Source: Fistulifera solaris (lineage: Eukaryota > Bacillariophyta > Bacillariophyceae > Naviculales > Stauroneidaceae). From it: DNA of 64,000 nucleotides. A model generated the notes under the pieces. That model ran no database searches. It was not told the DNA's origin and worked only from the letters and a program-made list of their open reading frames with translations. The stretch is from assembly GCA_030295235.1 (NCBI GenBank), contig AP026157.1, forward strand, positions 1-64,000, written 5' to 3'. Below, piece by piece: positions 46,098-56,980 of this stretch. Position numbers and translations under genes: made by a program. The stretch's first letter is position 1; the number at the start of each line of letters is the position of its first letter.

Positions 46098-49000
46098 ATG
46101 GGACGAATAAAGAATGTTTCGCCGTTTCTATGTTTCCTTCTTCTTTTCACATCCCAAACCCAGTCGACGAACGAAATCTTTATGAATACAACAACAATCA
46201 ACGCAAAAGACATTTTACGGCAATTCTATCAAGCCACGAACGGACCGCACTGGAAACATCAGGACGGATGGTCTTTTTCAGAGTCCGTGTGCGATGCTTA
46301 CGGTATTTTGTGTAATGCCGCGCAACAAATTCAAGTCATTGGATTGGCGGGCAATCAATTGCAAGGCACGGTTCCTTCAATATTATGGACTTTACCGGAT
46401 TTACAAGCGGTCGATTTGAGTTATAATTCGATTCAGATACAAGAATGGGCTCCGTCGTCCACATTACGACGATTGCGATTGAGTGCAACTGCTTTACAGA
46501 CAATGCCGGCACACTACTTTTCCCATTTAGAAGAACTCTTCTTGGATCAATGTGAATTGATTGGAAACAATCAAACATTCGAAGCACTCGTGACCGGTTT
46601 GCCGACGACCCTGCAATCCTTGCATCTTTCGAGCAGTCAATTGCAAGGCACCCTACCGCCTTCCCTCGGACGTCGTTTGACGAATTTACGGCATTTGTAT
46701 TTGCAAGAGAATGAATTGTCGGGGACGTTACCGGCCGTGTTGGGGGAATTGGTGTCGTTGCAATCGCTCGATGTATCCGATAACCCGAACATGATGTCCA
46801 GTACCTTACCCACCGAATGGAATCAATTGCGATCCTTACAAACGTTACTATTGAATCGCGTTCAATTACAAGGAACATTACCCGCATGGCCTGATTTGAC
46901 ACAATTGGAAGTTTTGGAAGCCATGGGGAATGCTTTGAATGGTTCCTTGCCCGTCTCGTTTTTGGAACATAGACCCCATCGACCCTTGACGCTGCGATTG
47001 TCGTCGAATCAATTGACGGGTTCCATTCCCTTGTCTTTTCTCAATATTCCACAATTACATATTGACTTGACCGAAAATCGAATCACCTCCATCGATGAAG
47101 CCTTTTGTACGCAAAGAGAATGGATGAGTGGTCAAGTTGGTGCCTGGCTCGAGGAACAAGGTCCGACGGCTAATGGATGTGATGCGATCTTGTGTCCGGC
47201 CGGAACCTATCAAACACAAGGTCGCGTGACCGAGGGCCGTCAACCGTGTTTGCCGTGTCCCGAACACAACCAGTACATGGGACAAACAGAATGTGTTTCC
47301 AATCTTACCATGAACGAAGAAGTTTTGATATTGAATGAATTGTTTGTAGCAACGGGAGGCCATTATCATTGAATGAAAGTCTCACACAGAACTGGACGAG
47401 GTCGGGTGTTCCATTGTGTGATCGAGAAGGCGTCGTGTGTGGATGGCCGACTCCCGAACGGAATTCGGGTGTGACCGAATTGCGTCTGAAAGACTTTGGT
47501 TTGACGGGTACAATACCCAGTCGTGTGTATCAATTGCCCAAATTGCGCGCATTGGATGTATCCTTCAATCCAGTCGAAGTGGATTTTCGTGGCATCGAAC
47601 AAGCGGAAATTTTGGAAATCGTGAAACTCACTCAAACACACGTGAATTCGCTGGCCGGAATCGAACATGTGGGGCCGTTATTGCACGAATTGCATTGGGA
47701 TCAGAATAGAGTAGAGGGTCCTTTGCCGGTAGAAGAGCTCAAGCAACTGAAATCTTTGCGGAAATTGTATTTGGGCGAGAATCGGTTTAGTGGCACGCTT
47801 CCTTCCGAACTTTTTACATCGCTGACGCAGCTCATCACTCTTTCAATCCATGACAATTCACGACTTATTGGTTCACTGCCGACGACCTTGGGCTTGCTGA
47901 AAGATTTGCAGATATTCGATGCTCACAAATGCAGCTGGGGTGGTAGCTTACCAACACAATTGGAACAGTTGACGAACTTGCGAAGGCTCTCATTGTCGCA
48001 AGGGTCGCTGGATGGGCGTCTATTGGCGTTTTCTCAATCGCCACACTTATCGGAACTTTATTTGAGTCGCAATCACTTTAGCGGAAGCATTCCTGCGGGT
48101 TTATTGGGAAGTGTCGAAGCTTCCGTTTCGCTTCGAGTGGATGTTTCTTTCAATCGATTGACGGGAAGCATTCCTAGCCAGTTGTTGGGATTTCAGAAGC
48201 TGAATCTAGATGTGGTGGGAAATGAGATGACATCGCTGTTGGATGTCTGTGATACTGGCTCTTCTGCTATACCAAGTGAATGGATGAATGGTGCAGTTGT
48301 CGCAACGTCGCCATCTTGTGATGCTATAGCGTGTCGCCCTGGATATGCTTCCCTTTATGGCCGTGTTATCCAAGGGAATGCAAATTCGACATGTCAGCCT
48401 TGTGTTGAAACCGACGAAGCTCCATTCTACGGCAGTATTCATTGTTTGAACTTGGCAGCCCAAAGAGAACGACGAACCCTCGTGTCGTTTTATGAGGCTA
48501 CACAGGGAACAACTGGTTGGATTGTGGATACAGATTGGCTGTCCGACGATGTTCCCATGTGTAATTGGCTTGGAGTCGTTTGCGATGAGCATCAACAACA
48601 AGTAAAACAACTCAACCTTGAATACAATGGTTTGAGTTTAGACGACCCTTCCACTGATGTCATGCAAATCCTCTCGCACGGTGTACCTATGCTAGAGCAA
48701 CTGGATCTCAAAGGAAATACCGAGTTGAATTTGCGATTCGAAAACATTTCGAAGGATTGGAAGCTGCACGTTTTGGCTGTATCGGCCACAAATTTGACAA
48801 GCATGAATGGTCTAGCTACTTTGGCTGGTAGTTTGTCGACTCTTTTGGCCGCCGACAATGCTTTACAGGGGGAGATCTCCACGGAAATTTTTGCCCTGAC
48901 AAACTTGAAGCATTTGTTTTTGAGTTACAATCAAATGAGTGGCTCGCTTTCTTCAAAAGTTGGCATGCTGTCGTCTTTGGAGTCGCTGTATTGGTCAAAC

Positions 49001-51777
49001 AATAATCTTTCGGGGACACTACCGACTGAGCTGGCAAAATTGACAGACTTGCGACAGTTAATTATGAATGAAAACGCATTGCAAGGACCGTTGCCCACCG
49101 AACTGAGCGAAATGTCCAAACTAGAGCAACTTTGGTTACAGCAACAGAATGGGAAATATCCTCTCGGTGGACGATTGCCGTCATTTGCGAATGCAGCTCA
49201 GTTATGGTACATGGATTTATCAAACAACGGCTTAAGCGGCTCACTACCGACGAATTTCCTCAAGCATTCAAAGCGTCTCGCTGATAGCATCACGATTTTG
49301 TTGCAAAGCAACGACTTAACCGGTACTGTTCCGACGTCTCTCAGTCGATTCTCATCTTTGTATATAGACCTGGGCGATAACAAAATCACTGACCTTCCGC
49401 CAGTGTTATGCGATAACACAAATTGGATGAATGGGGAGATGCTACCTGGTGTTTGTGATTATGTCATGTGCCCGCCTGCGACATATAATTTAGCCGGACG
49501 ACAAACTTCATCGGAAGAACCGTGCATCTCATGTCCAGCCGAGCTCGCGGACACCAATGTGTTTTGGGGACGCTCGTTTTGCATGGAGATTGAGTCCGAG
49601 CAATCGGTTTTGGAAAAGCTGTATCTTTCTACTAGTGGTAAATCGTGGCTTAATCATACGAACTGGTTGTCAGATCGACCAATCTGCTCCTGGCATGGAA
49701 TTGTTTGTGTCGGTGACCAGAATGATAATAAAGGTGTTACAGGCATTTATTTAGCGGGAAATGCATTGCACGGGGCGCTACCGACACAGATCTGGGCGCT
49801 TCCCTTGCTAACGAGCGTGCAAGTGAATGACAACTCCGAATTGATTGTCGACTTCCGAGGAACAAGTTTACTGACAAGCGTCTCATTGCTGCAAGAACTG
49901 AATGTAGCTAATACGAGTTTGGCGTACGGATTGGAAGGCTTGACGCATTTCAAACGATTGCGTAGTTTCACGGCGACACACCTCACAGGTCGATTTCCTT
50001 CTGAATTAATGACGTTGGGCCAATTGCAATCTGTTGATGTGACGAATTGTCATCTTATTGGCACACTTCCCACGTTTGAGTTTCCTCGGATACCACAGTG
50101 GAAGCAGTTTTACGCTCCTTACAATGACTTTCACGGGTCAATTCCTGAATCATGGGGACAGTTGTCGCTACTCGAAGAATTGGGTACGTTTCTATTCTTT
50201 TGTGTCTTTCACCCAAGCATGTCAACTCATCACCATTGCACCCAGACTTCAATGAAAATCTATTGAGCGGATCGGTACCGTCGTCTATCGCGAATCTACC
50301 GCACCTTAAGGCCCTTTCGTTGAAACGGAAAGAGAAACCCGGGCAAAAATTGTCGGGGCTTATTCCCAGCTTTGCAGAAGCGTCGGAGCTTGAGAGCCTG
50401 GACTTGGCCTTTAATGAATTTTCGGGCATCCCAGATGACTTCTTACAATCCGCTTTCCGAGTTCACTACATTGCCATGAGTCATAACGCAATTCAAGGAA
50501 CGCTCCCGTCTAGTTTGGATTACCTGCCGTCGAACCTGACCATTTTGATGGAGGAAAATCAAATCTCTGGCGTTCCCTTGGAACTTTGCGACAACAAGGA
50601 GTGGATGCTAGGACGAGTGGGCGAAGTAGGAAACTGTCAGGCAATTTTGTGCCCTCCGAAAACATGGGCTCCAACGGGTCGTAGTGTTGATGATGAACCA
50701 TGCCGGCCTTGCGAGGAAGCTTACAGCGCAACCCAGTATTACGGCAGTACCCAGTGTCTACCTGCGGTTGATGATCGGTCTATATTGGTGGAACTCTATC
50801 AAGCCACACGAGGACCTGATTGGGTTCGTCACGACTTTTGGAATACCCGGACGAATGTCTGTGAATGGTACGGTGTCGGGTGCGATTCACGACGTAATAT
50901 TATTTTGTTGAATTTGGAACACAACGGCCTTTTGGGCTCAATACCGAGTTCCCTTTGGCGTTTGCCGAAACTGCAATATCTGAATCTGGGTTACAATCAA
51001 CTGACAATAAGTTTGGAATTGTCGTATCGTGCGGAAAGCTTACTCGTCTTGAGCTTAAATGCAGCGGGCCATGTCGATTTGACTGGATTGGATCGACTTT
51101 CAACATTGAGTGTCCTGGAATTAAGCTCCAACGGGCTCAGTGGATCGTTTCCGACTGAAATCCTTGCCGTATCGAATCTACGCATCCTACGATTACAAGA
51201 CAATCAATTGACGGGGACGATCCCATCTTCTTTCGCATCACTGAACCATCTCCGAGTCCTTCATGTACAACAGAATCGCTTTGTAGGCCCTGTGCCGGCA
51301 CTGACGCGATCCGTTTCACTCGAAGATGTGAATTTATCCAACAATCGCTTCCAAGGCAGTATTCCAGCCGATTTTCTTTCTCACGTTCCAATCTTTTCAA
51401 ACAAAACCATTCATATTAACTTGTCTCACAACCAATTGACCGGTGAAATTCCGGAATCACTGACCCGATTCGAATTTTTCAATTTGACCTTGGGCGGCAA
51501 CCAAATCACTTCATTCTCTTCGGAATTTTGTGACAAACAGAACTGGAACGAAGGGAAAGGTTGCCATGGCATTTTGTGTCCACCCCGTACCTGGAGCTCC
51601 ACGGGCTATCAGTCTCGCACGGAATCTTGTCGACCGTGTCGGTCGGTGGATGCTGCAGCGGTGAACTGGTACGGTCAAACGACGTGTCTCGATGAGTCTT
51701 CCGTGGCATCGTCGCATCTGTGGACCATTTTCCTTGGGGGACTTGTGCTAATCTCCCTGTATCTACTAGTTGCGTAA
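46098..51777 (+). CDS. Giant secreted/GPI-like LRR protein with five modules
   Basis: This is about 1870 residues. A signal peptide follows MGRIKNVSPFLCFLL. Five tandem modules, starting near 46200, 47310, 48460, 49590 and 50770, each have an N-cap (LxxFYQATxGxxW, a Trp, then CxWxGVxC), some eight to ten plant-type leucine-rich repeats with LxGxIP/LP spacing, and a Cys cassette of the form CPPxTxxxxGR...PCxPC...YGxTxC. A final hydrophobic segment (LWTIFLGGLVLISLYLLVA) ends the protein without a cytoplasmic tail, suggesting a GPI anchor. There is no kinase domain. One intron lies at 50184-50245. One T is missing near 47369; restoring it joins GGHYH to LNESLTQNW. Likely a surface recognition, adhesion or wall-associated protein. 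Confidence 0.85.
50184..50245 (+). other. Intron in LRR gene
   Basis: GTACGT donor after GAATTGG and a CACCCAG acceptor before ACTTCAATG. Splicing gives LLEELDFNENLLSGSVP, restoring a regular leucine-rich repeat. 62 nt. Confidence 0.85.
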
Positions 51778-51929
51778 TAATAAAAGAACAGCTTTTATCC
51801 TGATTTGTGTCCTTTCCAGATGCTATAATGAGATCCTCTAGCATAGCTTGTTCTACAAACAACCTAAGCACACCAGAAAAAGTAGATCACTGTTGACTCT
51901 TATTAGTACTAATACTCGTCTCTAGTCAC

Positions 51930-52863
51930 TTAGATCGAAGAAACAAAGGCCGCCAACGCCGCCACAGACTCTTTTGCGAAGCCGCACACGCCTCTTGGTT
52001 CTTGCGTCGGGCATTGATATCGGTGGATTCAATGGCCTTGAAAAAGGCCGTCGCCTTTTTCTTTTGCTCGGGCGTCTGGGCCAAGTATCGGACGGCCGCA
52101 CGCGTTTCTCCCATATAACGATCCAACTCGGTGGTGACTTCGAACCAGGCCTTCTTTTCAATGAATTTGGGCAACTTGTCGAGGCGTTTCTTGGTTTCGG
52201 CCAAGACGGCCTTCTTTTTCCGGCGATGGAGGGATCGGCCGGGTTGAAGAGCGATCCATCACCGGCTTCGCCGTAGACCGAGTAGGGCGAGTAGAGCTTG
52301 GAGGATTGATCCGTTCCGTAGGCGGCTCCTTCCGAATACGAAGAACCGTCACCAATCAACCCAAAGACCGAGAATCGGGGGGATTCACCGACGGCCGCAT
52401 TTGCCGCGGCGGGAAGAAAGGCCGCACCGATGGCGGCGGCTCCCGCGGAAACAACTTCACGGCGGGATGCTTCCTGTGAATGAAAGAGTGAGTTAGATAT
52501 TAGAGAGAGAAAAGAGAGGAAAGGTAAGTGAAAAGTAAGGAAACAAGTAGTCATTTCAGCATGCAACGAGAAAGATCGACGAGAGAGGAATGAGAAGAAT
52601 AGTTGTACGACATTCGACGGTAATCTGATAACAATGATTCAAGAAAGAGCGCAAGTAAACAGTTCCTTTTCCGCTCAAAAAGTCACTTCCATTTACTCGC
52701 GGCGTTTGATGGCTCTCCTGTATCCATCGACACGAAAGCGTCTCTTTCAACTCCGTCGTTCTTCTCCTTCTCCTACTCTTCTTTCTCCTCATTATTCTTC
52801 TTTGCTTACCTGCGAGAAAGCAGCAGCAGAAACAACAAGAGAAGCAGCAATAGCGATCTTCAT
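51930..52863 (-). CDS. PsbQ-like (PsbQ') extrinsic photosystem II subunit
   Basis: This nuclear gene encodes the lumenal PsbQ' subunit of red-lineage photosystem II, which helps stabilise the oxygen-evolving cluster. Exon 1 (52810-52863) encodes an 18-residue ER signal, MKIAIAASLVVSAAAFSQ, with the Phe used in diatom plastid import. Exon 2 continues with a twin-arginine thylakoid signal (SRREVVSAGAAAIGAAF, cut after AAANA) and the mature four-helix protein: ESPRFSVFGLIGDGSSYSEG, LDKLPKFIEKKAWFEV, and ESTDINARRKNQEACAAS. The intron is 52474-52809. A missing A in the run at 52215-52219 and a missing base near 51978 shift the frame; with both restored it ends VAALAAFVSSI at 51930. Confidence 0.88.
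52474..52809 (-). other. Long intron in PsbQ' gene
   Basis: GTAAGC donor follows the last codon of exon 1 (TCGCAG) and CATTCACAG precedes GAAGCATCC. At 336 nt it is about four times longer than most introns here and lies exactly between the ER signal part and the transit/Tat part of the leader. Confidence 0.85.
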
Positions 52864-53504
52864 GGTGACTTTTGTTGGGTATAATTGTATTGTTATTGTT
52901 GTTGAAAGCGCTCGATCTTTTTGCGACTGTGGGACGTGCGTATCTTGAGGAGTTCAACGTTGTTGTATGACGTCGAGAGAGATGAAGCAACGAGGTTCCG
53001 GAATGAAAACCTGTGTGATAAAATATGAAAGATTCCTGTTAGCCGGATTCCTTCATAGTTCTCGCTACGACAAAGGCTACGACATTTCCTTTTGTTCGCT
53101 TTCTTTATGACGAAGGCTAGACGAGATAGGCTGGCGCGATTTATGTCCTTTTATATATAACCAATCTAGTACCGTATTGGGATATAAGACGTGCCTTACT
53201 ACCATGATATCTTGCGGAGCTCACTCAACGGACAATCCTTGAGAGGCGAACGTCGATCGCCCAACGTTTCGCTTGCGAAACGCGGCAGCCGCCGCGAGCG
53301 ACCTTCGTTGTTGTGTTTGTTGCTTTGTTGTTGTTCTGGTTGTATCTCAATCAACAAAGTCTTGATTCATCTCCAACGTTTTAGTTTATCTTGAATATAT
53401 AATCGTTTTCAGCAAGAACGTGATTGTTTGATAATAAGATCCTTCTTTCTATTTATTCTTTCGGCAATTCACAAACTCTTTCACAAACAAACAGATAATA
53501 CAAC
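52864..53504. other. Divergent promoter region, no gene
   Basis: The shared upstream region of PsbQ' (minus strand) and the V-ATPase accessory-like gene (plus strand). A TTATATATAACC word occurs at 53151-53162. Light-responsive elements cannot be identified by eye. Confidence 0.5.
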
Positions 53505-54385
53505 ATGAAATCGCACATTCTTGTATTCTGGTTGTCGTGCCTCTTGCGACAACGACAGCAGCTCCCGCTTTGGTATGGAAAAATGGGGCATCGCCAACAC
53601 CGACAATGCATCATTCGGAAGAGATTTCCATTCAATCGTTACTTCCACAGGAACAAGGAGTTGTGTTTGTCTTGCAACGTCTCCCCAATGGAGAAGAAGC
53701 TTTGACATCGATGGCATCGCAATTGACACAAACGGCCGCTGTACCGGCGCATTGTCAACACCATTCCGTGACAGGTGTCACCAGTGCGCATTTGTTGGCT
53801 CGTTCGGTCCCCAAGGCAGCCGAAGTGACTCTGGAAGAATATTTGCAATTGCCCCAAGTCATTCAACAATTGAAAACTTCGCAAGGAAAAGTTTCCATGA
53901 AATCGAAACAACGAGCTCAAACGTTGGAAACGGCGACCGTGTTGTTTGTCACGGTCGATACTACGGAACAGGATCGGTTGGATCCAGCCCTCGTGCAAGC
54001 CATTCACCAAGAACCGCACGTGGTATTGACGGCAGTACGTTCGTTGCAGGAAATCAATCACGAAAAAGAACAAGCCATGCAATATACGATGCAAATGCAT
54101 CGAGAAGCCGCGCGCCGTCGTTTGGAAGAAGATGCCGATCAACAGGGACAAGACAATGCGCAAGAGAATATGCAAATCAACAACAATAATCAATACGAAT
54201 ACATGAACTTGGTCCACATGACACCCAATATCTTGTCGGGAATCTTGTTTACGATCTTGTTTGCCACTATCACTTTGATTGGCATCACTTGTATGGGTTC
54301 CATTCAAGGACAAGATGTCTATGTCAAAAGATGCCTTCCATTGGGCGTGAAGCGTAAGAAAATGAAAAACAATTGTGGTAAATAA
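53505..54385 (+). CDS. V-ATPase accessory subunit (Ac45/VOA1/BIG1-type) candidate
   Basis: This is about 290 residues. It starts MKSHILVF; a missing base near 53526 then leads into VVVPLATTTAAPALVW, giving a clear signal peptide. The lumenal part has no named motif and is Gln-rich. Near the C-terminus YEYMNLVHMTPNILSGILF is followed by a transmembrane helix and CMGSIQGQD, close to the HMTPDIxxG(L)LV...CxxSIQ pattern of Ac45, Voa1 and Big1 proteins that assist V-ATPase assembly. A basic cytosolic tail ends KRKKMKNNCGK. The match is confined to the C-terminal ~45 residues, as usual in this divergent family. It sits between PsbQ' and PsbO on the opposite strand. Confidence 0.62.
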
Positions 54386-54661
54386 CAAATAATAAAGTCG
54401 ATTCAAGAGTAGTCTTTTGAAAGTTCCTGCAGTTGTAGAACTAGTGTGCACATGATATGATCGTAGCCACTGGGTGGTGCGAGGGGAATACATACAATTT
54501 TATTCGCTTTCAAAGTAATACGGAGTATCTAACTATCGAATCCAGAAAAACACTACAATAATATAACTCGAAACGTAATATTGAGTTTCTATAGTTACGA
54601 GAAGGAGACACTTCCCTGCTGCACTAGCAAAAGAAACAAACTACGCTGTCTGTTTGCTGTT

Positions 54662-55981
54662 TTACTCAATCTTGGCGTAAAAGATACCCTTGGTCAAGAC
54701 CTTCTTGGGGATCTTGGATCCCATGTCGGTATCACCCAATTGCGTGGCAACAAAGACTCCACCAATTTCGCTTTCCTCCGCGTTCACCTTGTTGACTTCC
54801 ATTTCGATACGTCCCGTCGTGACATCGAATGTCTTGTTGTTCTCCTTGAACAATTCGTCATCACCCTCTTCTCCGGATTGCAGAGCGGGAAGAGCGACGG
54901 CCATGTCGTAACCGGTAGTACCACCACGTCCCTTGGGGTCCAAAAAGAGACCCGTGCGGTAGGAAGGAGTGTTGAAGTTACCTCCCATTTGGAAACCGGG
55001 CTTGAAGGCCGGTCCGTCACCCTGGCCACGAGTTCTTTAACGGTGAAAAGCAACGGAACACGTTCCCCTCCGGGCAACTGCACCGTGGTGGGAGCGTAAT
55101 CAATACCTTCTTCCTCACGGAAGACAATCTTGCCACCATCGTTGGAAAGGGATCCTTCAATGCCCTCCAACGTGTACGTCTGACGCGTCATGACCTTGGA
55201 GTTGACGAATTTCTTTTCCGTCTTTCCGGCACGGCCGATTTCTTCCTCGACGGCCCATGCCTTGGGCTCAATGCACATGTCGACCAAGCGGGCACCGGCC
55301 TTGGGGGTAATGGTGTCTTCCCCGACAACTTCGGCACAACGGTTGGCGAGACCGGTTCCCTTGACTTGCAAGTAGGAAAGGGAGTTGATTTCGGACTTGG
55401 TCAAGGCATGAGCTGGAGCGGTGGCCATGCCAAAGGCCAGAGCACCGACCAACGCGGCCTTTCCGGCGTTGGCAAGGTCTTCTTTAAGGACATTTGCAAC
55501 GCCGAGTTGCGCTGTGTTGAGGAAAGAGAGAGAGAATGTGAGTACGTGAACTTTTAAATGATTTTTTGCGTGATAATAATAAATACAAACAACAAAGAAG
55601 TAACGGATTGGTAGGATCAAACGAAACGATCATCCAGGTAGCAACAGTTTACTTTCAAGAGGATCGAAAGATCATCATTGTGGCTCTTCTTTGCGTTCGC
55701 TTTTGCTTCCGTTCGTCGCTTTTAATCCTTTGCCTGTCAAACAATCTGCAACCCATTCAAGTGCGAGTCATTACAGATAGATTGTCGATCGAAAGGATTC
55801 TAACGAACTCCTTGTAACACAGACACGAAAAAGGAGCGGAACCTTTTCTCTTTGTTGCGATCGCTTCCTACATGCTACAATCTACACTACTAATAATAAT
55901 ACTCACACTCGCCAAAGGAGCCGGGGCAAATGCCGAGGCCGAAGCCGCGAAAGCAAGAGAGCAAGCAGCAGAGAACTTCAT
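54662..55981 (-). CDS. psbO: PsbO, oxygen-evolving complex manganese-stabilising protein
   Basis: PsbO shields the Mn4CaO5 cluster on the lumenal side of photosystem II. Exon 1 (55909-55981) gives the leader MKFSAACSLAFAASASAF then AP, a classic diatom ASAFAP signal/transit junction. Exon 2 encodes a second thylakoid signal ending APAHA and the mature protein LTKSEINSLSYLQVKGTGLANRC, with the conserved Cys pair (ANRC...DMCIEP), YAPTTVQLPGGERVPLLFTV, YRTGLFLDPKGRGGTTGYD and the tail KVLTKGIFYAKIE. The intron is 55512-55908. One base is missing near 55025; restoring it gives KELVAKGDGPAFKPGFQMG. Since PsbO is essential in a phototroph, this break is likely a sequence error or reflects another copy elsewhere. 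Confidence 0.95.
55512..55908 (-). other. Long intron in psbO leader
   Basis: The 397-nt intron has a likely GTGTGA donor (an overlapping GTGAGT two bases on would break the frame) and a CAACACAG acceptor. It separates ASAFAP-containing exon 1 from the rest of the leader, at a position like that of the PsbQ' intron. Confidence 0.75.
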
Positions 55982-56980
55982 GGTCGTTTTGTTGTGAATC
56001 AAATAGCGATGTGAGAAAGCAGCAGAAGGTAAACAAACACCAGCAACAGCGTGAAGATATTTTGGTGCGGCGAGACATCAAGTTGAGGATGTATCTTTGT
56101 CACTGTTCGACCCGATTCCATTGATTACATTTGTATGTACAGTAAGAAGGCACTTTTGTTTACGGAACCGCGTTCGTTAAAACCACTCACGAAAGTGGAT
56201 TGGCAGAATTCCCTACCGAAACGGTTACGTCAGTCGATCGCGCGGAGGAACCGAGAAGTGCCAGAAGATGTCGGTGTGGTACAGAACCCAGCTTCGTAAT
56301 AGCCGAAATTCTTTCCTCAAAACGAACTTCGATTACGTATAATCCATACAAAGACGAATGATGAAAGATAGCCCTTCATCGATCAGCATAATCTATTGTA
56401 TCAAGAGATAAGAATTATGCGAAAAAGCTTAGCCTTCATTTTCGAGGACTGCAATTCGGAGCAAAGTAAAAGGACACGCTAAACTCTCAACTATTATTTT
56501 ATTTATTACGTTGAACTTTCTTCCGTCCGTTCCATCATCTAATCAACCGACGTCTAAAATATACAACAATGTCATTTTATCGTTTGCAAGTTTCAATTGG
56601 GATAGTGAACTCGGGTGAACGAATGAAGCTCTCTTTATGCGGGACTGTCTGAAACTCAGTCACGGGTCAAAGCACCGTCAACCAACAGTTTGGGTCTATA
56701 GTCATTATAACTGCATATCTCTTTTACACTTTCAGGGATAGTAGAATGTACGGGATGACGTCACGCTGCCGAGTCCTGAACGAGCGTCCGTCCTTCAATC
56801 CATAATGTCTCGTTTTGGCGGCATTTCTTTTGTCGTCACGCTCGTTTTTTTCGCCCTCGTTGCGACGATTGACAGCATTATTATTTGTCGACCTTCTTCT
56901 GGTTATAATTGCTCATTCAGCTTCCTTAATCACCCTTAACACTAACTGCTTTTTATTGAGAGAAATAGAATCAACTGTAA
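55982..56980. other. Intergenic, psbO and sirtuin promoters
   Basis: About 1 kb with no supported gene. A GGGACTGTCTGAAACTCAGTCACGGG motif lies at 56641-56666, part of a dispersed family. The region should include the psbO promoter. Confidence 0.5.

Noticed and set aside
53639-54493. 284-codon minus-strand ORF
   Set aside because: Antisense to the V-ATPase accessory-like gene, whose signal peptide and membrane anchor are clear.
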